A stretch of 64,000 nucleotides of DNA from Sediminibacterium sp. (GCF_030695065.1 NZ_JAUYTR010000011.1:558001-622000), one strand, 5' to 3'. Counted from the first letter of the stretch, positions 17,708 through 27,696 are shown. Notes: generated by a model from the sequence alone, not told the origin. Made by a program: numbers and translations.

Positions 17708-18290
17708 TCATTTCTGTTTTTGCATACCCGTCTAAACCAATTGAAACAATAGACCCTGACTTAGAAAGGTTTAAAAATCCATCAGCGTCAATAATAGACT
17801 CTTCCAAAAAAACAGATTTCAATTGACCTATTACAAAAAAAGTCTTGTTGTAATGAATTGGAGAAATCTCTACTAATTCCATTTCATAACTTACCAATGC
17901 TTCTTTAACAAAAGGCGCAATAATACCCTCTTCATACCTTTCTGTTAACCCAGTTGCTTCAAACTCATTCACTTCAGGCGAATATTTGGCACTACACTGA
18001 TGTGCTTGATGCAAAAATGATTCATTAATATGGTTAATGGTAAAACATTTTGTATGCTCAATATTAGTAATGGTATCCGGAGCTGCTGCAACTGGTCTAT
18101 TAATATAACCTATTAAAGCAGGGTCTGCTCCTAAATGAACAATACTACTTATTATAGATAAATTGGGAACACCTGAACTACTAATAGAACCAACTAAACT
18201 GACTGGTTTAAATCCGGTTAAACAATTAATAAAATTGGCTCTATAAAACCTTTCCCAGGTTTTTATTTCTTCAATTAAAAACTGACGCAT
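17679..18290 (-). CDS. Flavin reductase family protein
   Basis: This is a split-barrel FMN-binding protein of 203 residues from the ATG at 18290; an in-frame start at 18308 would add six residues. The characteristic segments are present: Pro-Val-Ser-Leu-Val-Gly-Ser-Ile, then Gly-Ala-Asp-Pro-Ala-Leu-Ile-Gly-Tyr, and Thr-Ile-Thr-Asn-Ile followed by Phe-Thr-Ile-Asn-His-Ile-Asn. Such proteins reduce or bind flavin and often supply FMNH2 to an oxygenase, but no oxygenase is near. The 3' end overlaps the convergent GNAT gene by 29 bp, with no terminator between them. It follows the phosphoesterase gene by 33 bp on the same strand. Confidence 0.88.
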   Translation of the reverse strand: MRQFLIEEIKTWERFYRANFINCLTGFKPVSLVGSISSSGVPNLSIISSIVHLGADPALIGYINRPVAAAPDTITNIEHTKCFTINHINESFLHQAHQCSAKYSPEVNEFEATGLTERYEEGIIAPFVKEALVSYEMELVEISPIHYNKTFFVIGQLKSVFLEESIIDADGFLNLSKSGSIVSIGLDGYAKTEMITRLPYAKP

Positions 18291-18323
18291 AAATATATAA
18301 GGACTCAAAGCCTAAATTGTTGA

Positions 18324-20753
18324 CTAGTCTTTATCTGCTTTTTCAATTGGCTTATAAAAAGCAGCTCTTTTAGGACCAGGGAAAGGAATATGGTCACCTT
18401 TTAAACCATGCCATAAAACTTTATTAAACTCCAAATCTGGTACTGCATCTTCTTTGGCTAAATTGAATAATTCAGATCTACGCTGCCATTCGTTTTTAGC
18501 AGTATTCTTGTCTTTTAAGTTCATATTAGGCATCAATGCCGTAAATGGACTTGTATTAGGTGTTGAGGTAAAGCAACGCCACATAGGTGTTGCAGCAGCA
18601 TCGTATTGACTCATTGGTGGAATTCCAAGAATCAATTCCATGGTTCTTAGTGCGGAAGAAGTTGAATACATGGTATGATCTATATAACCTCTTTTTACAA
18701 ATCCACCAGCTACAAATGCAATACTTCTATGTGCATCAACATGGTCTGCTCCATTTTGCGCATCATCTTCTACAATAAATATGGCGGTCTCTTTCCATAT
18801 AGGGCTTTTGCTTAAGTACTCAACAAACAAACCAACAGCGTAATCATTGTCGGCCACATGTGCGTATGGAGTTGGTCTGCCTAATTTCAAACCCTCTGTA
18901 TGGTCATTTGAAAAACGAACAGAATTAAACTGAGGCACTTTATTGATTGCAAGTAAAGAATCAAAATCTCTTTTCCATTGATAAAAGCGTGTAGTATCCA
19001 TTACTGAATTATTATAACCAGTAAAATATTTACAGAAATTACCTTCTAATACAGGAATATTGGCTTTGTAGTTGTCTACGAATTCGCCATAACTTCTAAA
19101 ACTTACACCTGCTTTTTTTGCATGATCCCAAAAAAATCCTCCTTTATTATTGGCTACTTTTCTATTGCCTTCTCCATCATAACTTCCCCCTCTTCCACCA
19201 TAACTACTTACCCAGCTCTTTTCTAAAAAATCAGTAGCATATGCCCCCATGGTCCAGTTGTGCCCATCCATACTTACTTCTCCATCAACATAAAAATTAT
19301 CTAACAAAACAAAGTTTCTAGCCAAAGCATGTTGATTGGGTGTAATGTTTTCACCAAATAAGGTAAGACGAGGATCACCATTGCCTTCTTTCATATCACC
19401 CAATACTTGATCGTAAGTTCTATTTTCTTTAATTACATAGAATACATACTTAATAGGGCTTTTATCTCCTACTCTCCTAGGAATTGGATTACCCGCTTCA
19501 CCCTGTACTATTTTTTCTTTTACTTTATTATATGGGGTGTTTTGATATACCACTTGAGAGTAAACACTCATTTGTTTTGGAGTAGGCATATTAATTATAC
19601 TCATAGTTCCCATAAACAATCCACCAATGTATTCAACTCCTTTGGGCTTATTCGGATCACCTTCGTGGTGCATCACAATTTGTTTATTGGCAAAAGGATT
19701 AGGGCCATATACATTGGCTTTAGAAGAAAAGCCTTTTCCATTAGAAACAAATATTTTGTTGCCCACTACCTTTACATTAGTAGGGTACCATCCAACTGGA
19801 ATAAATCCTTTGCTTTTACTTTGGATAGGTTTACTCACATCATACACAGCTAAACAATTGTTATCTGCATTTGCAACAAAAAGGGTTTTTTCGTCGGCAG
19901 ACAACGCCAGCCCATTGGTGGTTGAACCATTGGGTGCATCAGGATAAAGGGCTACGTTTAACACTTCAACTACTTTTTCTTCCTTGGTATTAATTACAGA
20001 AACTGAATTATCATTGGCATTGGCTACATATAAAACGGTTCCTTTATTATTTAATAACAATTCATTGGGATTATCGCCCACAGGTATTTCAACTGAGATT
20101 TTTCTTTCAATAGTATTAAATAAATATACTTTATCGCAACCCCAACAACTTATATAGAGTTGCTTTTTATTAGGAGACAACACACAAGCATACGCTTCTC
20201 CGCCCAATGCTTGTTTAAATATTGTTTTTTTAGACTTAATATCAATTATATACAATTGATTGTCTTCTCTGGTTACCACGTACAATAATTGCTGCTCATC
20301 ATCAATAGCAATTCCAGCAGGACTAATTTTATTGGGCCATTTTTTTCCTAAAACAATTGAATCGGTAAGTGTTAGCTTATTGTTGTCAATTGAAAAGATT
20401 TCTATTCGGTTGTTGTGGCCACCCGATGCATACAGTTTTTTTTCATCGGCACTAAACACAAGCCCGTACCAACTCCGCTCAATAATTTTTGTATCAAGTA
20501 TTTTTTCGGTAATTGGATTAATTAATTGAATGCTTTGCGTTCCCTGACCATTATTGGTAACAGCCATTAATTGTTTAGACTTACTGAGCACCATATTAAG
20601 TGGCAAGTCACCTAAAGGGAAACTTTTTCCAATGGGGGTTAATGCCCATCCATTGGGTAATAATACTTTCTTAGCAAGTAGTTGTTGAACTGTTTGAGCA
20701 TTGGCATACGCTGAAACAAGTAATAGAATAGCTGCAATCAATTTCCTATACAT
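18324..20753 (-). CDS. YncE-type beta-propeller fused to an alkaline-phosphatase-superfamily phosphoesterase
   Basis: This 809-residue secreted protein has a signal peptide (cleavage near Ala-Asn-Ala-Gln). A YncE-like propeller covers about 35-345, with repeated Leu-Tyr-Val-Ala-Asn-Ala-Asn-Asp-Asn-Ser-type blades. From about 395 it becomes an acid-phosphatase/phosphonoacetate-hydrolase-like phosphoesterase: Tyr-Val-Ile-Lys-Glu-Asn-Arg-Thr-Tyr-Asp, Asp-Gly-Glu-Val-Ser-Met-Asp-Gly-His-Asn-Trp and Ile-Val-Glu-Asp-Asp-Ala-Gln-Asn-Gly-Ala-Asp-His-Val-Asp-Ala-His-Arg. The last motif supplies the usual Asp/His metal ligands. The natural phosphoester substrate is unknown. It is followed at close range by the flavin reductase gene. 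Confidence 0.9.
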   Translation of the reverse strand: MYRKLIAAILLLVSAYANAQTVQQLLAKKVLLPNGWALTPIGKSFPLGDLPLNMVLSKSKQLMAVTNNGQGTQSIQLINPITEKILDTKIIERSWYGLVFSADEKKLYASGGHNNRIEIFSIDNNKLTLTDSIVLGKKWPNKISPAGIAIDDEQQLLYVVTREDNQLYIIDIKSKKTIFKQALGGEAYACVLSPNKKQLYISCWGCDKVYLFNTIERKISVEIPVGDNPNELLLNNKGTVLYVANANDNSVSVINTKEEKVVEVLNVALYPDAPNGSTTNGLALSADEKTLFVANADNNCLAVYDVSKPIQSKSKGFIPVGWYPTNVKVVGNKIFVSNGKGFSSKANVYGPNPFANKQIVMHHEGDPNKPKGVEYIGGLFMGTMSIINMPTPKQMSVYSQVVYQNTPYNKVKEKIVQGEAGNPIPRRVGDKSPIKYVFYVIKENRTYDQVLGDMKEGNGDPRLTLFGENITPNQHALARNFVLLDNFYVDGEVSMDGHNWTMGAYATDFLEKSWVSSYGGRGGSYDGEGNRKVANNKGGFFWDHAKKAGVSFRSYGEFVDNYKANIPVLEGNFCKYFTGYNNSVMDTTRFYQWKRDFDSLLAINKVPQFNSVRFSNDHTEGLKLGRPTPYAHVADNDYAVGLFVEYLSKSPIWKETAIFIVEDDAQNGADHVDAHRSIAFVAGGFVKRGYIDHTMYSTSSALRTMELILGIPPMSQYDAAATPMWRCFTSTPNTSPFTALMPNMNLKDKNTAKNEWQRRSELFNLAKEDAVPDLEFNKVLWHGLKGDHIPFPGPKRAAFYKPIEKADKD

Positions 20754-20835
20754 ACAATATAATTAAGGAAACTAAAGGTAGCATTCTGTTAAACAGCAAA
20801 TAACAGTTTACGATAAATTAATAAGAAGAAATAAA

Positions 20836-21420
20836 TTATTGTTTTGCAAACTCATAGCTCCTAACTGGCTTAAAGCTCAGCATTCCCCTATCCCCTGGCG
20901 CTACTTTATATTGAATTTGCCTATACATTCCGGTTCTTTGGGCACCTACAGAGTCTGCTGTATAAACAGGAAACCTGCGCATTAACGTGCCTTCCATTAG
21001 CATAAAAGTATCAAAACCTTTATACCCAGTTCTTAATTTTGGATCATCAACTATATCTGGGAAACCAATACCAGCAAGCGTTTCATTATTAATTGAAGAA
21101 ATTCCAATTACCGTTCCTTTGTCGTTGGGGTCATTCGCATAAATATAAATAACCATATCAGGATAAAAGTCGTTGTTCAAATCGTCTACTTCCGCTTTTC
21201 TAATTCTGCCTTTAACTTCAAAGCTCACATCTCTTGCCCCACTACCAAATCCAATAGGACTAACCGTGACAAAATTTTTGTCTTCATTCTTATTACTACA
21301 TACCAGCTTGAAACCAATATTTCCCAATTTCATAATGGTATCAATTTTCCTTGCCTGGCCATAAACACCAGTACCTAAAACCGTCATAATGCTTACAAAA
21401 AGTAAAAAAGCTGTTTTCAT
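20836..21420 (-). CDS. Secreted hypothetical protein
   Basis: This 194-residue protein has a signal peptide (cleavage near Gly-Val-Tyr-Gly-Gln-Ala). Its central part contains Asp-Asp-Leu-Asn-Asn-Asp-Phe-Tyr-Pro-Asp-Met-Val-Ile-Tyr, a calcium-loop-like sequence of the FG-GAP/VCBS style but present only once. The C-terminal half has the block Phe-Pro-Val-Tyr-Thr-Ala-Asp-Ser. I do not recognise a family with confidence; similarity to PliI-type lysozyme inhibitors crossed my mind but I cannot support it. It begins 8 bp after the icmF stop on the same strand, so it is probably co-transcribed with it. Confidence 0.7.
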   Translation of the reverse strand: MKTAFLLFVSIMTVLGTGVYGQARKIDTIMKLGNIGFKLVCSNKNEDKNFVTVSPIGFGSGARDVSFEVKGRIRKAEVDDLNNDFYPDMVIYIYANDPNDKGTVIGISSINNETLAGIGFPDIVDDPKLRTGYKGFDTFMLMEGTLMRRFPVYTADSVGAQRTGMYRQIQYKVAPGDRGMLSFKPVRSYEFAKQ

Positions 21421-21428
21421 AATTGAAT

Positions 21429-24400
21429 TTACATATTTCTTCTATACTGACCACCTACTGCATAAAGCGCGTTGGTAATTTGCCCTAAAGAGCAATACTT
21501 TACTGTTTCCATTAATTCGGCAAAGAGATTATCATTGTTTATTGCAGCTTTTTGTAATTGCAATAAAGCTTCTTGGCTCTTCAATTGATTGCGTAATTTA
21601 AATGATTGTAAGTTCTGAATCTGCTGTTCTTTTTCTTCGGTGGTACTTCGGATTACTTCGCCAGGTAAAATGGTAGGACTTCCTTTTTTGTTTAAAAAAG
21701 TATTCACCCCAATCAACGGTAATTCGCCCGTATGCTTTTTGGTTTCATAATACAAGCTCTCTTCTTGAATTTTATTGCGTTGGTACATTCTTTCCATAGC
21801 ACCTAAAACTCCTCCACGTTCAGAAATTCTTTCAAATTCTGATAGCACTGCTTCCTCAACTAAGTCGGTTAGTTCTTCAATAGCAAAACTTCCTTGAATA
21901 AAATTTTCGGTATTGGCAGTTCCCAGTTCTCTATTGATAATTAATTGAATAGCCATTGCTCTTCTTACACTTTCTTCGGTTGGTGTTGTAATGGCTTCAT
22001 CATATGCATTGGTATGAAGACTATTACAATTGTCATAAATGGCATACAAGGCCTGCAAAGTGGTTCTGATATCATTGAAGTCAATCTCTTGCGCGTGTAG
22101 GCTTCTACCGCTGGTTTGAATATGGTACTTCAGTTTTTGGGAACGATCATTGCCTTTGTATTTTTGCTTCATCGCTTTTGCCCAGATTTTTCTAGCAACT
22201 CTACCAATCACACTGTATTCTGGATCCATCCCGTTGCTAAAGAAGAAAGATAAATTTGGGGCAAAATCATCAATATGCATTCCTCTACTTAAATAATACT
22301 CAACAAAAGTAAACCCATTGGCTAGGGTAAATGCCAACTGGGTAATAGGATTAGCACCCGCCTCGGCAATATGATAACCACTAATGCTCACACTATAAAA
22401 ATTGCGCACTTTTTGATCTATAAAATAAGACTGAACATCGCCCATTAACTTCAATGCAAACTCTGTTGAGAATATACAAGTATTTTGTGCTTGGTCTTCT
22501 TTTAAAATATCGGCTTGCACGGTTCCTCTCACTTGTGAAAGTGCTTCCGCTTTTAATTGAGCATAAATATCGGCAGGTAAAACCTCGTCTCCACTAACTC
22601 CCAACAATCCAATACCCAATCCATTATTTCCTTCAGGTAGTCTTTCAGGTGAAGATGGATTATAATAAACTGGTCTAGGCGTCTTACTAAATTTTTTCTC
22701 AATGATGGCATTCACTTCTGCCCATTTATCATTGGCTGTAATCCATTTTTCACATAATTGATCTATAGCTGCATTCATAAAAAATGCAAGTATAATGGGC
22801 GCAGGACCATTGATGGTCATACTTACCGATGTTTTAGGATCACACAAATCAAATCCACTGTATAATTTCTTGGCGTCATCAACAGTGGCAATACTCACCC
22901 CGCTATTGCCTACTTTTCCATAAATATCAGGGCGAGGATCTGGATCTTCCCCATAAAGTGTTACACTATCAAATGCAGTAGATAAACGGATGGCAGGTTG
23001 ACCCAATGAAACATAATGAAACCGCTTATTGGTTCTTTCCGGACCACCTTCACCAGCAAACATTCTGGTAGGATCTTCTCCCTGTCTTTTTAATTCGAAT
23101 ACCCCAGCAGTATAAGGAAACTCACCAGGAATATTTTCTTGTAATTGCCATCTTAAAATATCACCCCAATCTTTGTAACGAGGCAAAATGACTTTTGAAA
23201 TTCTGGTTCCACTTAAAGATTGTGTGGTAAGAGGTTGTCTTATCGTTTTATTTCTTACTGTGTATTCAAAAAAATCTGCTTGGTATTTTTTAACTAATTC
23301 AGGCCATTGCTGAATCATTTTCTTACAATCCTGGTGAAGCGATGTTTCAAATGATGCAGCAATATTTTCTAACTCCTGCTTTGCAGCACTATTTACTGGC
23401 AAAGATTGAATGGCCCCATTCAGTTGATACCACTTCGACGCAATTAAACACTGCTCATTGGTCCATTCGTTGTAATTTCTGTTGGCGTCTGCAATTTCAG
23501 CCAAATAACGAACTCTTTTAGGTGGTATAATTTGAGCTCTGGTAGTTGTTTCATTCAAACCAGCTTGTATTGCAGTAATCGCTGAAAAATAAACACCCGT
23601 TTTTTCTTGGATGGTATTCATTATTTTACCAAACAACTGATTAATACCTGTATCATTAAACTGCGCCGCAATGGTTCCTACTACTGGTAAATTTTCATCT
23701 GCTTCATTCCACAACTCATGGTTGCGCTTGTATTGTTTGCGAACATCATGCAAAGCATCTAACGCTCCAGCCTTGTCAAATTTGTTGATGCAAATTAAAT
23801 CGGCAAAGTCGAGCATATTTATTTTCTCCAACTGAGACGCAGCACCGTATTCAGGTGTCATTACATATAAACTAACATCGCAAAAATCTAAAATAGATGC
23901 ATCACTCTGCCCCACACCTGCAGACTCTAAAATAATCATATCAAATCCTGCCACTTTACAAATATTAATGGCTTCTTGCACATGTGCACTCAAAGCAGTA
24001 TTGTCATCTCTGGTGGCTAAACTTCGCATGTAGGCTCTATTATGAGCAATCGCATTCATTCTTATACGATCACCCAATAATGCTCCACCTGTTTTTTTCT
24101 TTGAAGGATCAACCGAAATAACAGCAATTGTTTTATCGGTATAGTTATTTAAATACCTTCTAACAATTTCATCGGTTACCGAACTTTTACCAGCACCGCC
24201 CGTTCCGGTAATTCCTAAAACGGGTACTGATTCAGTATCTAATACAGTTACTTCTGCTGAACCATCTAATAACCCATTTTCAACTAAAGTTATTTTTCTA
24301 GCAACGGTTCTGATTTCTTTAACCTCTCCTAAATTCAAAGGCTTTTGTGTATTCGCATTCGAATTCAATTCAAAATCACATTGCACCAACACATCTTCAA

Positions 24401-24794
24401 TCATTCCTTCTAATCCCATTGTACGTCCATCGTCTGGACTATAAATTCTAGTAATACCGTGCTGATGTAATTCTCTTATTTCTTCGGGTAAGATGGTTCC
24501 CCCACCGCCACCAAAAATTTTAATATGTCCGCAACCATTCTGATCTAGTAAATCTTTCATGTATTTAAAAAATTCTACATGACCGCCCTGGTAACTGGTA
24601 ATGGCAATACCTTGAACGTCTTCTTCAATGGCGCACTCCACAATTTCAGCAACGCTTCTATTGTGGCCTAAATGAATTATTTCTGCCCCTTTAGACTGTA
24701 AGATTCTGCGCATAATATTAATTGCAGCATCATGCCCATCAAACAAACTAGCAGCAGTTACTATTCTAACTTTATTCTTTAATGAAAACGCCAT
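21429..24794 (-). CDS. icmF: Fused isobutyryl-CoA mutase (B12 domain, G-protein chaperone, mutase)
   Basis: This 1121-residue protein carries the whole adenosylcobalamin mutase machinery in one chain. The cobalamin-binding domain (about 1-140) has Phe-Asp-Gly-His-Asp-Ala-Ala, which supplies the axial histidine. The MeaI-type GTPase chaperone (about 170-430) has the P-loop Gly-Thr-Gly-Gly-Ala-Gly-Lys-Ser-Ser near 196 and Asn-Lys-Phe-Asp-Lys-Ala for base recognition. The methylmalonyl-CoA-mutase-like TIM barrel (about 560-1121) contains Thr-Ile-Asn-Gly-Pro-Ala and [12 protein letters not shown]. The order B12-GTPase-mutase defines IcmF, which interconverts isobutyryl-CoA and butyryl-CoA; some variants act on pivalyl- or isovaleryl-CoA. 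A promoter is proposed 22 bp upstream. Confidence 0.95.
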   Translation of the reverse strand: MAFSLKNKVRIVTAASLFDGHDAAINIMRRILQSKGAEIIHLGHNRSVAEIVECAIEEDVQGIAITSYQGGHVEFFKYMKDLLDQNGCGHIKIFGGGGGTILPEEIRELHQHGITRIYSPDDGRTMGLEGMIEDVLVQCDFELNSNANTQKPLNLGEVKEIRTVARKITLVENGLLDGSAEVTVLDTESVPVLGITGTGGAGKSSVTDEIVRRYLNNYTDKTIAVISVDPSKKKTGGALLGDRIRMNAIAHNRAYMRSLATRDDNTALSAHVQEAINICKVAGFDMIILESAGVGQSDASILDFCDVSLYVMTPEYGAASQLEKINMLDFADLICINKFDKAGALDALHDVRKQYKRNHELWNEADENLPVVGTIAAQFNDTGINQLFGKIMNTIQEKTGVYFSAITAIQAGLNETTTRAQIIPPKRVRYLAEIADANRNYNEWTNEQCLIASKWYQLNGAIQSLPVNSAAKQELENIAASFETSLHQDCKKMIQQWPELVKKYQADFFEYTVRNKTIRQPLTTQSLSGTRISKVILPRYKDWGDILRWQLQENIPGEFPYTAGVFELKRQGEDPTRMFAGEGGPERTNKRFHYVSLGQPAIRLSTAFDSVTLYGEDPDPRPDIYGKVGNSGVSIATVDDAKKLYSGFDLCDPKTSVSMTINGPAPIILAFFMNAAIDQLCEKWITANDKWAEVNAIIEKKFSKTPRPVYYNPSSPERLPEGNNGLGIGLLGVSGDEVLPADIYAQLKAEALSQVRGTVQADILKEDQAQNTCIFSTEFALKLMGDVQSYFIDQKVRNFYSVSISGYHIAEAGANPITQLAFTLANGFTFVEYYLSRGMHIDDFAPNLSFFFSNGMDPEYSVIGRVARKIWAKAMKQKYKGNDRSQKLKYHIQTSGRSLHAQEIDFNDIRTTLQALYAIYDNCNSLHTNAYDEAITTPTEESVRRAMAIQLIINRELGTANTENFIQGSFAIEELTDLVEEAVLSEFERISERGGVLGAMERMYQRNKIQEESLYYETKKHTGELPLIGVNTFLNKKGSPTILPGEVIRSTTEEKEQQIQNLQSFKLRNQLKSQEALLQLQKAAINNDNLFAELMETVKYCSLGQITNALYAVGGQYRRNM

Positions 24795-24815
24795 ATCCTA
24801 TTTTTTAAACTCGGG

Positions 24816-24848
24816 CAAAAATACTGTATAAATGCAAGGGGTGAACAA
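24816..24848 (-). promoter_or_regulatory. Candidate icmF promoter (TTG-N22-TATTTTTG)
   Basis: On the minus strand TATTTTTG (24823 to 24816) fits the Bacteroidota -7 consensus TAnnTTTG. A TTG at 24848-24846 lies 22 bp upstream, within the 19-23 bp range usual for the -33 element. The predicted start would be near 24811, about 17 bases before the icmF ATG. Confidence 0.45.
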
Positions 24849-24913
24849 CCGTTAGTTTTTTATTTGGTCAAAAAAACGGGCTTTTGCATTATCTTGACAT
24901 TTAAAGGATTTTT

Positions 24914-25849
24914 ATGCGATTCAAAGTAACTATAAACCAGCAAGAAGCCTACCCAGTTATACATTTAATAGACAGCCAAACAGGTTGCATGGCTGAAATT
25001 TTTGCTTTTGGAGGTTTATTGAATGCGTTCCATATTCCATTGAACGGAACCCTTTTCAATTGTATTGATGGGTTTGAATCAGTTAAACAAGCAGAAGAAA
25101 AAATTACTAATGCATTCAAAAGTGCAAAAATAAGTCCGTTTGTCTGTAGGCTTCAAAATGGAAAATATAATTACAATGGGCAATCATACACAATTCGAAA
25201 AAACTATTTAGGCAATCACGCATTACACGGATTAATATACGATGCCGTTTATGAAATAGACAGTATAACCCAATCCGAAGATACTGCTGCCATTTCTATG
25301 ACCCATCATTATCAAAAAAATGACCCTGGTTATCCATTTGAATATACCATTCATTTACAATGGGAGCTAAGGGCCAACAATTATTTATCGGTTACAACTT
25401 CAATAAATCATCATAATGAGGGCCCAATACCTTATGCGGATGGATGGCACCCTTATTTTACTTTAGGAGGAACAGTAGATCAATACCAACTGCAATTTGA
25501 TGCCGATACCCAACTGGAATTTGATGCGGCTTTAATCCCCACCGGGAAAAAAATAAAAGATGCTCGTTTTGTGCAAAAAAATACCCTCGAAAACGTATTC
25601 TTAGACAATTCTTTTGAGTTGGCTCCAAATGGGAAATGTATACTGAGTAATGACCATTTACAGTTGGAAGTAGTACCCGATCAACACTATCCAATATTAC
25701 AAGTTTATACCCCTGAGCATAGAAATAGTATTGCAATTGAGAACTTATCTGGAGCACCAGATAATTTTAATAATGGTATAGGATTATTAATGTTATTACC
25801 CAATAAACAATACCAATTCAAAACGAGTTACCAGTTAACCCAACTATAA
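24914..25849 (+). CDS. Aldose 1-epimerase (galactose mutarotase family)
   Basis: This 311-residue protein has the beta-sandwich pattern of aldose epimerases: Asn-His-Ala-Leu-His-Gly-Leu-Ile-Tyr with the first catalytic histidine, Tyr-Ala-Asp-Gly-Trp-His-Pro-Tyr-Phe with the second, and a Glu-Asn-Leu-Ser-Gly-Ala-Pro-Asp-Asn-Phe-Asn-Asn-Gly block near the C-terminus with the catalytic glutamate. It interconverts alpha and beta anomers of a hexose. No signal peptide is seen, so it is cytoplasmic. There are no sugar-catabolism neighbours. It is divergent from icmF, and its end overlaps the convergent ridA-like gene by 6 bp. Confidence 0.88.
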   Translation: MRFKVTINQQEAYPVIHLIDSQTGCMAEIFAFGGLLNAFHIPLNGTLFNCIDGFESVKQAEEKITNAFKSAKISPFVCRLQNGKYNYNGQSYTIRKNYLGNHALHGLIYDAVYEIDSITQSEDTAAISMTHHYQKNDPGYPFEYTIHLQWELRANNYLSVTTSINHHNEGPIPYADGWHPYFTLGGTVDQYQLQFDADTQLEFDAALIPTGKKIKDARFVQKNTLENVFLDNSFELAPNGKCILSNDHLQLEVVPDQHYPILQVYTPEHRNSIAIENLSGAPDNFNNGIGLLMLLPNKQYQFKTSYQLTQL

Positions 25850-26230
25850 ATCTACTACAGCAGTCATAGAAATTTCAACATTAACACCACGAGGTAATCC
25901 CTTTACAGCAACGGTTTCTCTTGCGGGGTAGTCTCCATTAAAATAAGTGCCATACACTTCATTTACTTCAGCAAATAAAGCCATATCACTTAAGAAAATA
26001 GTTGTTTTTACCACATGTTCAAAAGACAGTTTTGCTTCTTTTAAAACCGCTTCAATATTTTTCATCACCTGGTGTGTTTCCGCAGCAATATTGTCTTGTA
26101 CCAGCGCACCACTTGCAGGATCAAAAGCAACTTGACCGCTTAAAAAAACAAAGCCATTGGCTTTAATTGCTTGATTATAGGGCCCTATAGGAGAAGGTGC
26201 ATTCACAGTTTTTACTACTTGTTTAGACAT
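25844..26230 (-). CDS. ridA: RidA family enamine/imine deaminase
   Basis: This is a 128-residue YjgF/YER057c/UK114 protein. The start Met-Ser-Lys-Gln, then Ala-Pro-Ser-Pro-Ile-Gly-Pro-Tyr-Asn-Gln-Ala, the middle Phe-Leu-Ser-Gly-Gln and the C-terminal Pro-Arg-Gly-Val-Asn-Val-Glu-Ile-Ser are diagnostic. The substrate-binding arginine is in Tyr-Pro-Ala-Arg-Glu-Thr. RidA hydrolyses 2-aminoacrylate and related reactive enamines made by PLP enzymes. I chose the ATG at 26230; an upstream in-frame start at 26251 would add an atypical seven-residue extension. Monocistronic, divergent from the 3HCDH-domain gene. Confidence 0.95.
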   Translation of the reverse strand: MSKQVVKTVNAPSPIGPYNQAIKANGFVFLSGQVAFDPASGALVQDNIAAETHQVMKNIEAVLKEAKLSFEHVVKTTIFLSDMALFAEVNEVYGTYFNGDYPARETVAVKGLPRGVNVEISMTAVVDL

Positions 26231-26304
26231 AGATTTCTTTTGATACAGCAAATTGCTGCTTTTTAATCAACCTGCCAACCTAAATTTGCATCCCAAGCCC
26301 ATTT

Positions 26305-26910
26305 ATGCAAATTATTATAAGAGCAACAGACCATCAATACCCCATTTTAGCCAACAAATTAATTAATGGTAATAATAGCATTGTTAGGTATGAATCTACC
26401 AATGAAGCAATTCCTTTTGGTGATATCTATATTGACGCATGTTTTGAAGAAGAAGGACCGTGCTTCTCCACTGTTCAAAATAGAATTGTTTTAGTGAATG
26501 CAGTATGTACTCCATCTGAAATGCTGCCCAAGAATTTTGTTCGTTTTAATGGATGGGATGGATTTTTGTCTCAACCAACTCTAGAAATTGCAGGTAATGA
26601 AGAAGCAGTAATCAAAGCTAAAGAACTATTAACGGCTGTAGGAATTACAACTATCGTATCTGCAGACGAATTGGGTTTGATTGGACCTAGAGTAGTATCA
26701 ATGATTATAAATGAAGCCTATTTTGCTCTAGCAGAAAATGTAAGTACAAAAGAAGAAATTAATACTGCCATGAAATTAGGGACTAATTATCCTTATGGCC
26801 CTTTTGAATGGTGTGAATTAATTGGATTTAAAAGGGTTTCAACACTTTTGCAAAGTTTGGCAAAAACAAATGAACGTTACAGTTTAGCACCTGCATTCCA
26901 AAACAACTAA
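26305..26910 (+). CDS. Orphan 3-hydroxyacyl-CoA dehydrogenase C-terminal-domain protein
   Basis: The last 75 residues (Gly-Pro-Arg-Val-Val-Ser-Met-Ile-Ile-Asn-Glu-Ala-Tyr-Phe-Ala-Leu-Ala-Glu through Asn-Tyr-Pro-Tyr-Gly-Pro-Phe-Glu-Trp) are the 3HCDH C-terminal helical domain. The preceding 120 residues look like the second half of a Rossmann domain, but the Gly-x-Gly-x-x-Gly NAD-binding start is absent and the whole protein is only 201 residues. It is therefore unlikely to be a normal NAD-dependent dehydrogenase. An upstream TAAATTTG (26281-26288) resembles a promoter. It is followed after 3 bp by tsaB. Function is unknown. Confidence 0.8.
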   Translation: MQIIIRATDHQYPILANKLINGNNSIVRYESTNEAIPFGDIYIDACFEEEGPCFSTVQNRIVLVNAVCTPSEMLPKNFVRFNGWDGFLSQPTLEIAGNEEAVIKAKELLTAVGITTIVSADELGLIGPRVVSMIINEAYFALAENVSTKEEINTAMKLGTNYPYGPFEWCELIGFKRVSTLLQSLAKTNERYSLAPAFQNN

Positions 26911-26913
26911 TAC

Positions 26914-27603
26914 ATGGCTTTAATATTAAATATTGATACAGCAACAGGGTATGCAGGGGTTTGTTTAAGCAGGGATAATACCCTCTTGGTAAGTCAATCT
27001 CATCAACACCAAAAAGACCATGCTGCTTTTTTACAACCTGCTATTGAATCCATCATGAAAGAAGCTGGTTGTAATTTAAAAGATATTGATGCGGTAGCTG
27101 TTACTGGTGGCCCTGGTAGTTACACAGGCATAAGAGTAGGGTTGGCTTCTGCAAAAGGTATATGTTATGCATTAAATAAACCACTCATAATGGTTAACAC
27201 ACTTGCTGTTATTGCCAATGCTGCATTGGCAAATATTGCCGAGTCTGATCAAGAAAAAGATGCCGTTTTGTATCCAATGATAGACGCTAGAAGGATGGAA
27301 GTTTTTGCAGGAAAGTACAGCCTTCAGCTATTAGAGTTAGAAAATTCACATGCTTTGGTGCTAGATGATGCCTTTTTTGAGGGGCTAAATTGTCATTCTA
27401 AAGTAATTTTTTGTGGAGATGGCTCCAAGAAGATTGAGCAATTTACCCTACCAATCAACTATAGTATTGATTTTACACAACACACTGTTAATCATATGGT
27501 TATTATTTCAGAAGCCCAATTTAAAGCCAAAAATTTTGCCAATTTGGCCTATGCAGAACCGCTATATTTAAAGGAATTTTATCAACCTACAAGACCACAA
27601 TAA
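26914..27603 (+). CDS. tsaB: tRNA threonylcarbamoyladenosine biosynthesis protein TsaB
   Basis: TsaB is the inactive ASKHA-fold partner of TsaD in the complex that makes t6A37 in ANN-decoding tRNAs. At 229 residues it has the usual length. It opens with Ile-Leu-Asn-Ile-Asp-Thr-Ala-Thr and contains the signature Gly-Gly-Pro-Gly-Ser-Tyr-Thr-Gly-Ile-Arg-Val-Gly around 66-77, then Tyr-Pro-Met-Ile-Asp-Ala-Arg-Arg-Met-Glu-Val. It sits 3 bp downstream of the 3HCDH-domain gene. A canonical TAnnTTTG promoter for the next transcription unit follows its stop. Confidence 0.95.
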   Translation: MALILNIDTATGYAGVCLSRDNTLLVSQSHQHQKDHAAFLQPAIESIMKEAGCNLKDIDAVAVTGGPGSYTGIRVGLASAKGICYALNKPLIMVNTLAVIANAALANIAESDQEKDAVLYPMIDARRMEVFAGKYSLQLLELENSHALVLDDAFFEGLNCHSKVIFCGDGSKKIEQFTLPINYSIDFTQHTVNHMVIISEAQFKAKNFANLAYAEPLYLKEFYQPTRPQ

Positions 27604-27635
27604 ACATTGACAAAAAACATAGAAGAATAACTACA

Positions 27636-27664
27636 TTGTATGCATTACAAAAAAGCTAACTTTG
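27636..27664 (+). promoter_or_regulatory. Promoter of the arsR-MBL unit (TTG-N18-TAACTTTG)
   Basis: TTG at 27636-27638 and TAACTTTG at 27657-27664 form a good match to the Bacteroidota -33/-7 promoter with an 18-bp spacer. The expected start is near 27670, 27 bases before the ATG. Just downstream, TAATA (27674-27678) and TATTA (27686-27690) form a short inverted repeat that could be the site of the encoded ArsR regulator; that last point is only a suggestion. Confidence 0.5.
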
Positions 27665-27696
27665 CATAAGTCTTAATACCCCCAATATTACTTGAC

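Noticed and set aside
19407-19853. 148-codon plus-strand frame inside the phosphoesterase gene.
   Set aside because: It lies wholly antisense to a strongly supported gene, has an aromatic-rich composition typical of reversed beta-rich coding sequence, and has no recognisable motif.
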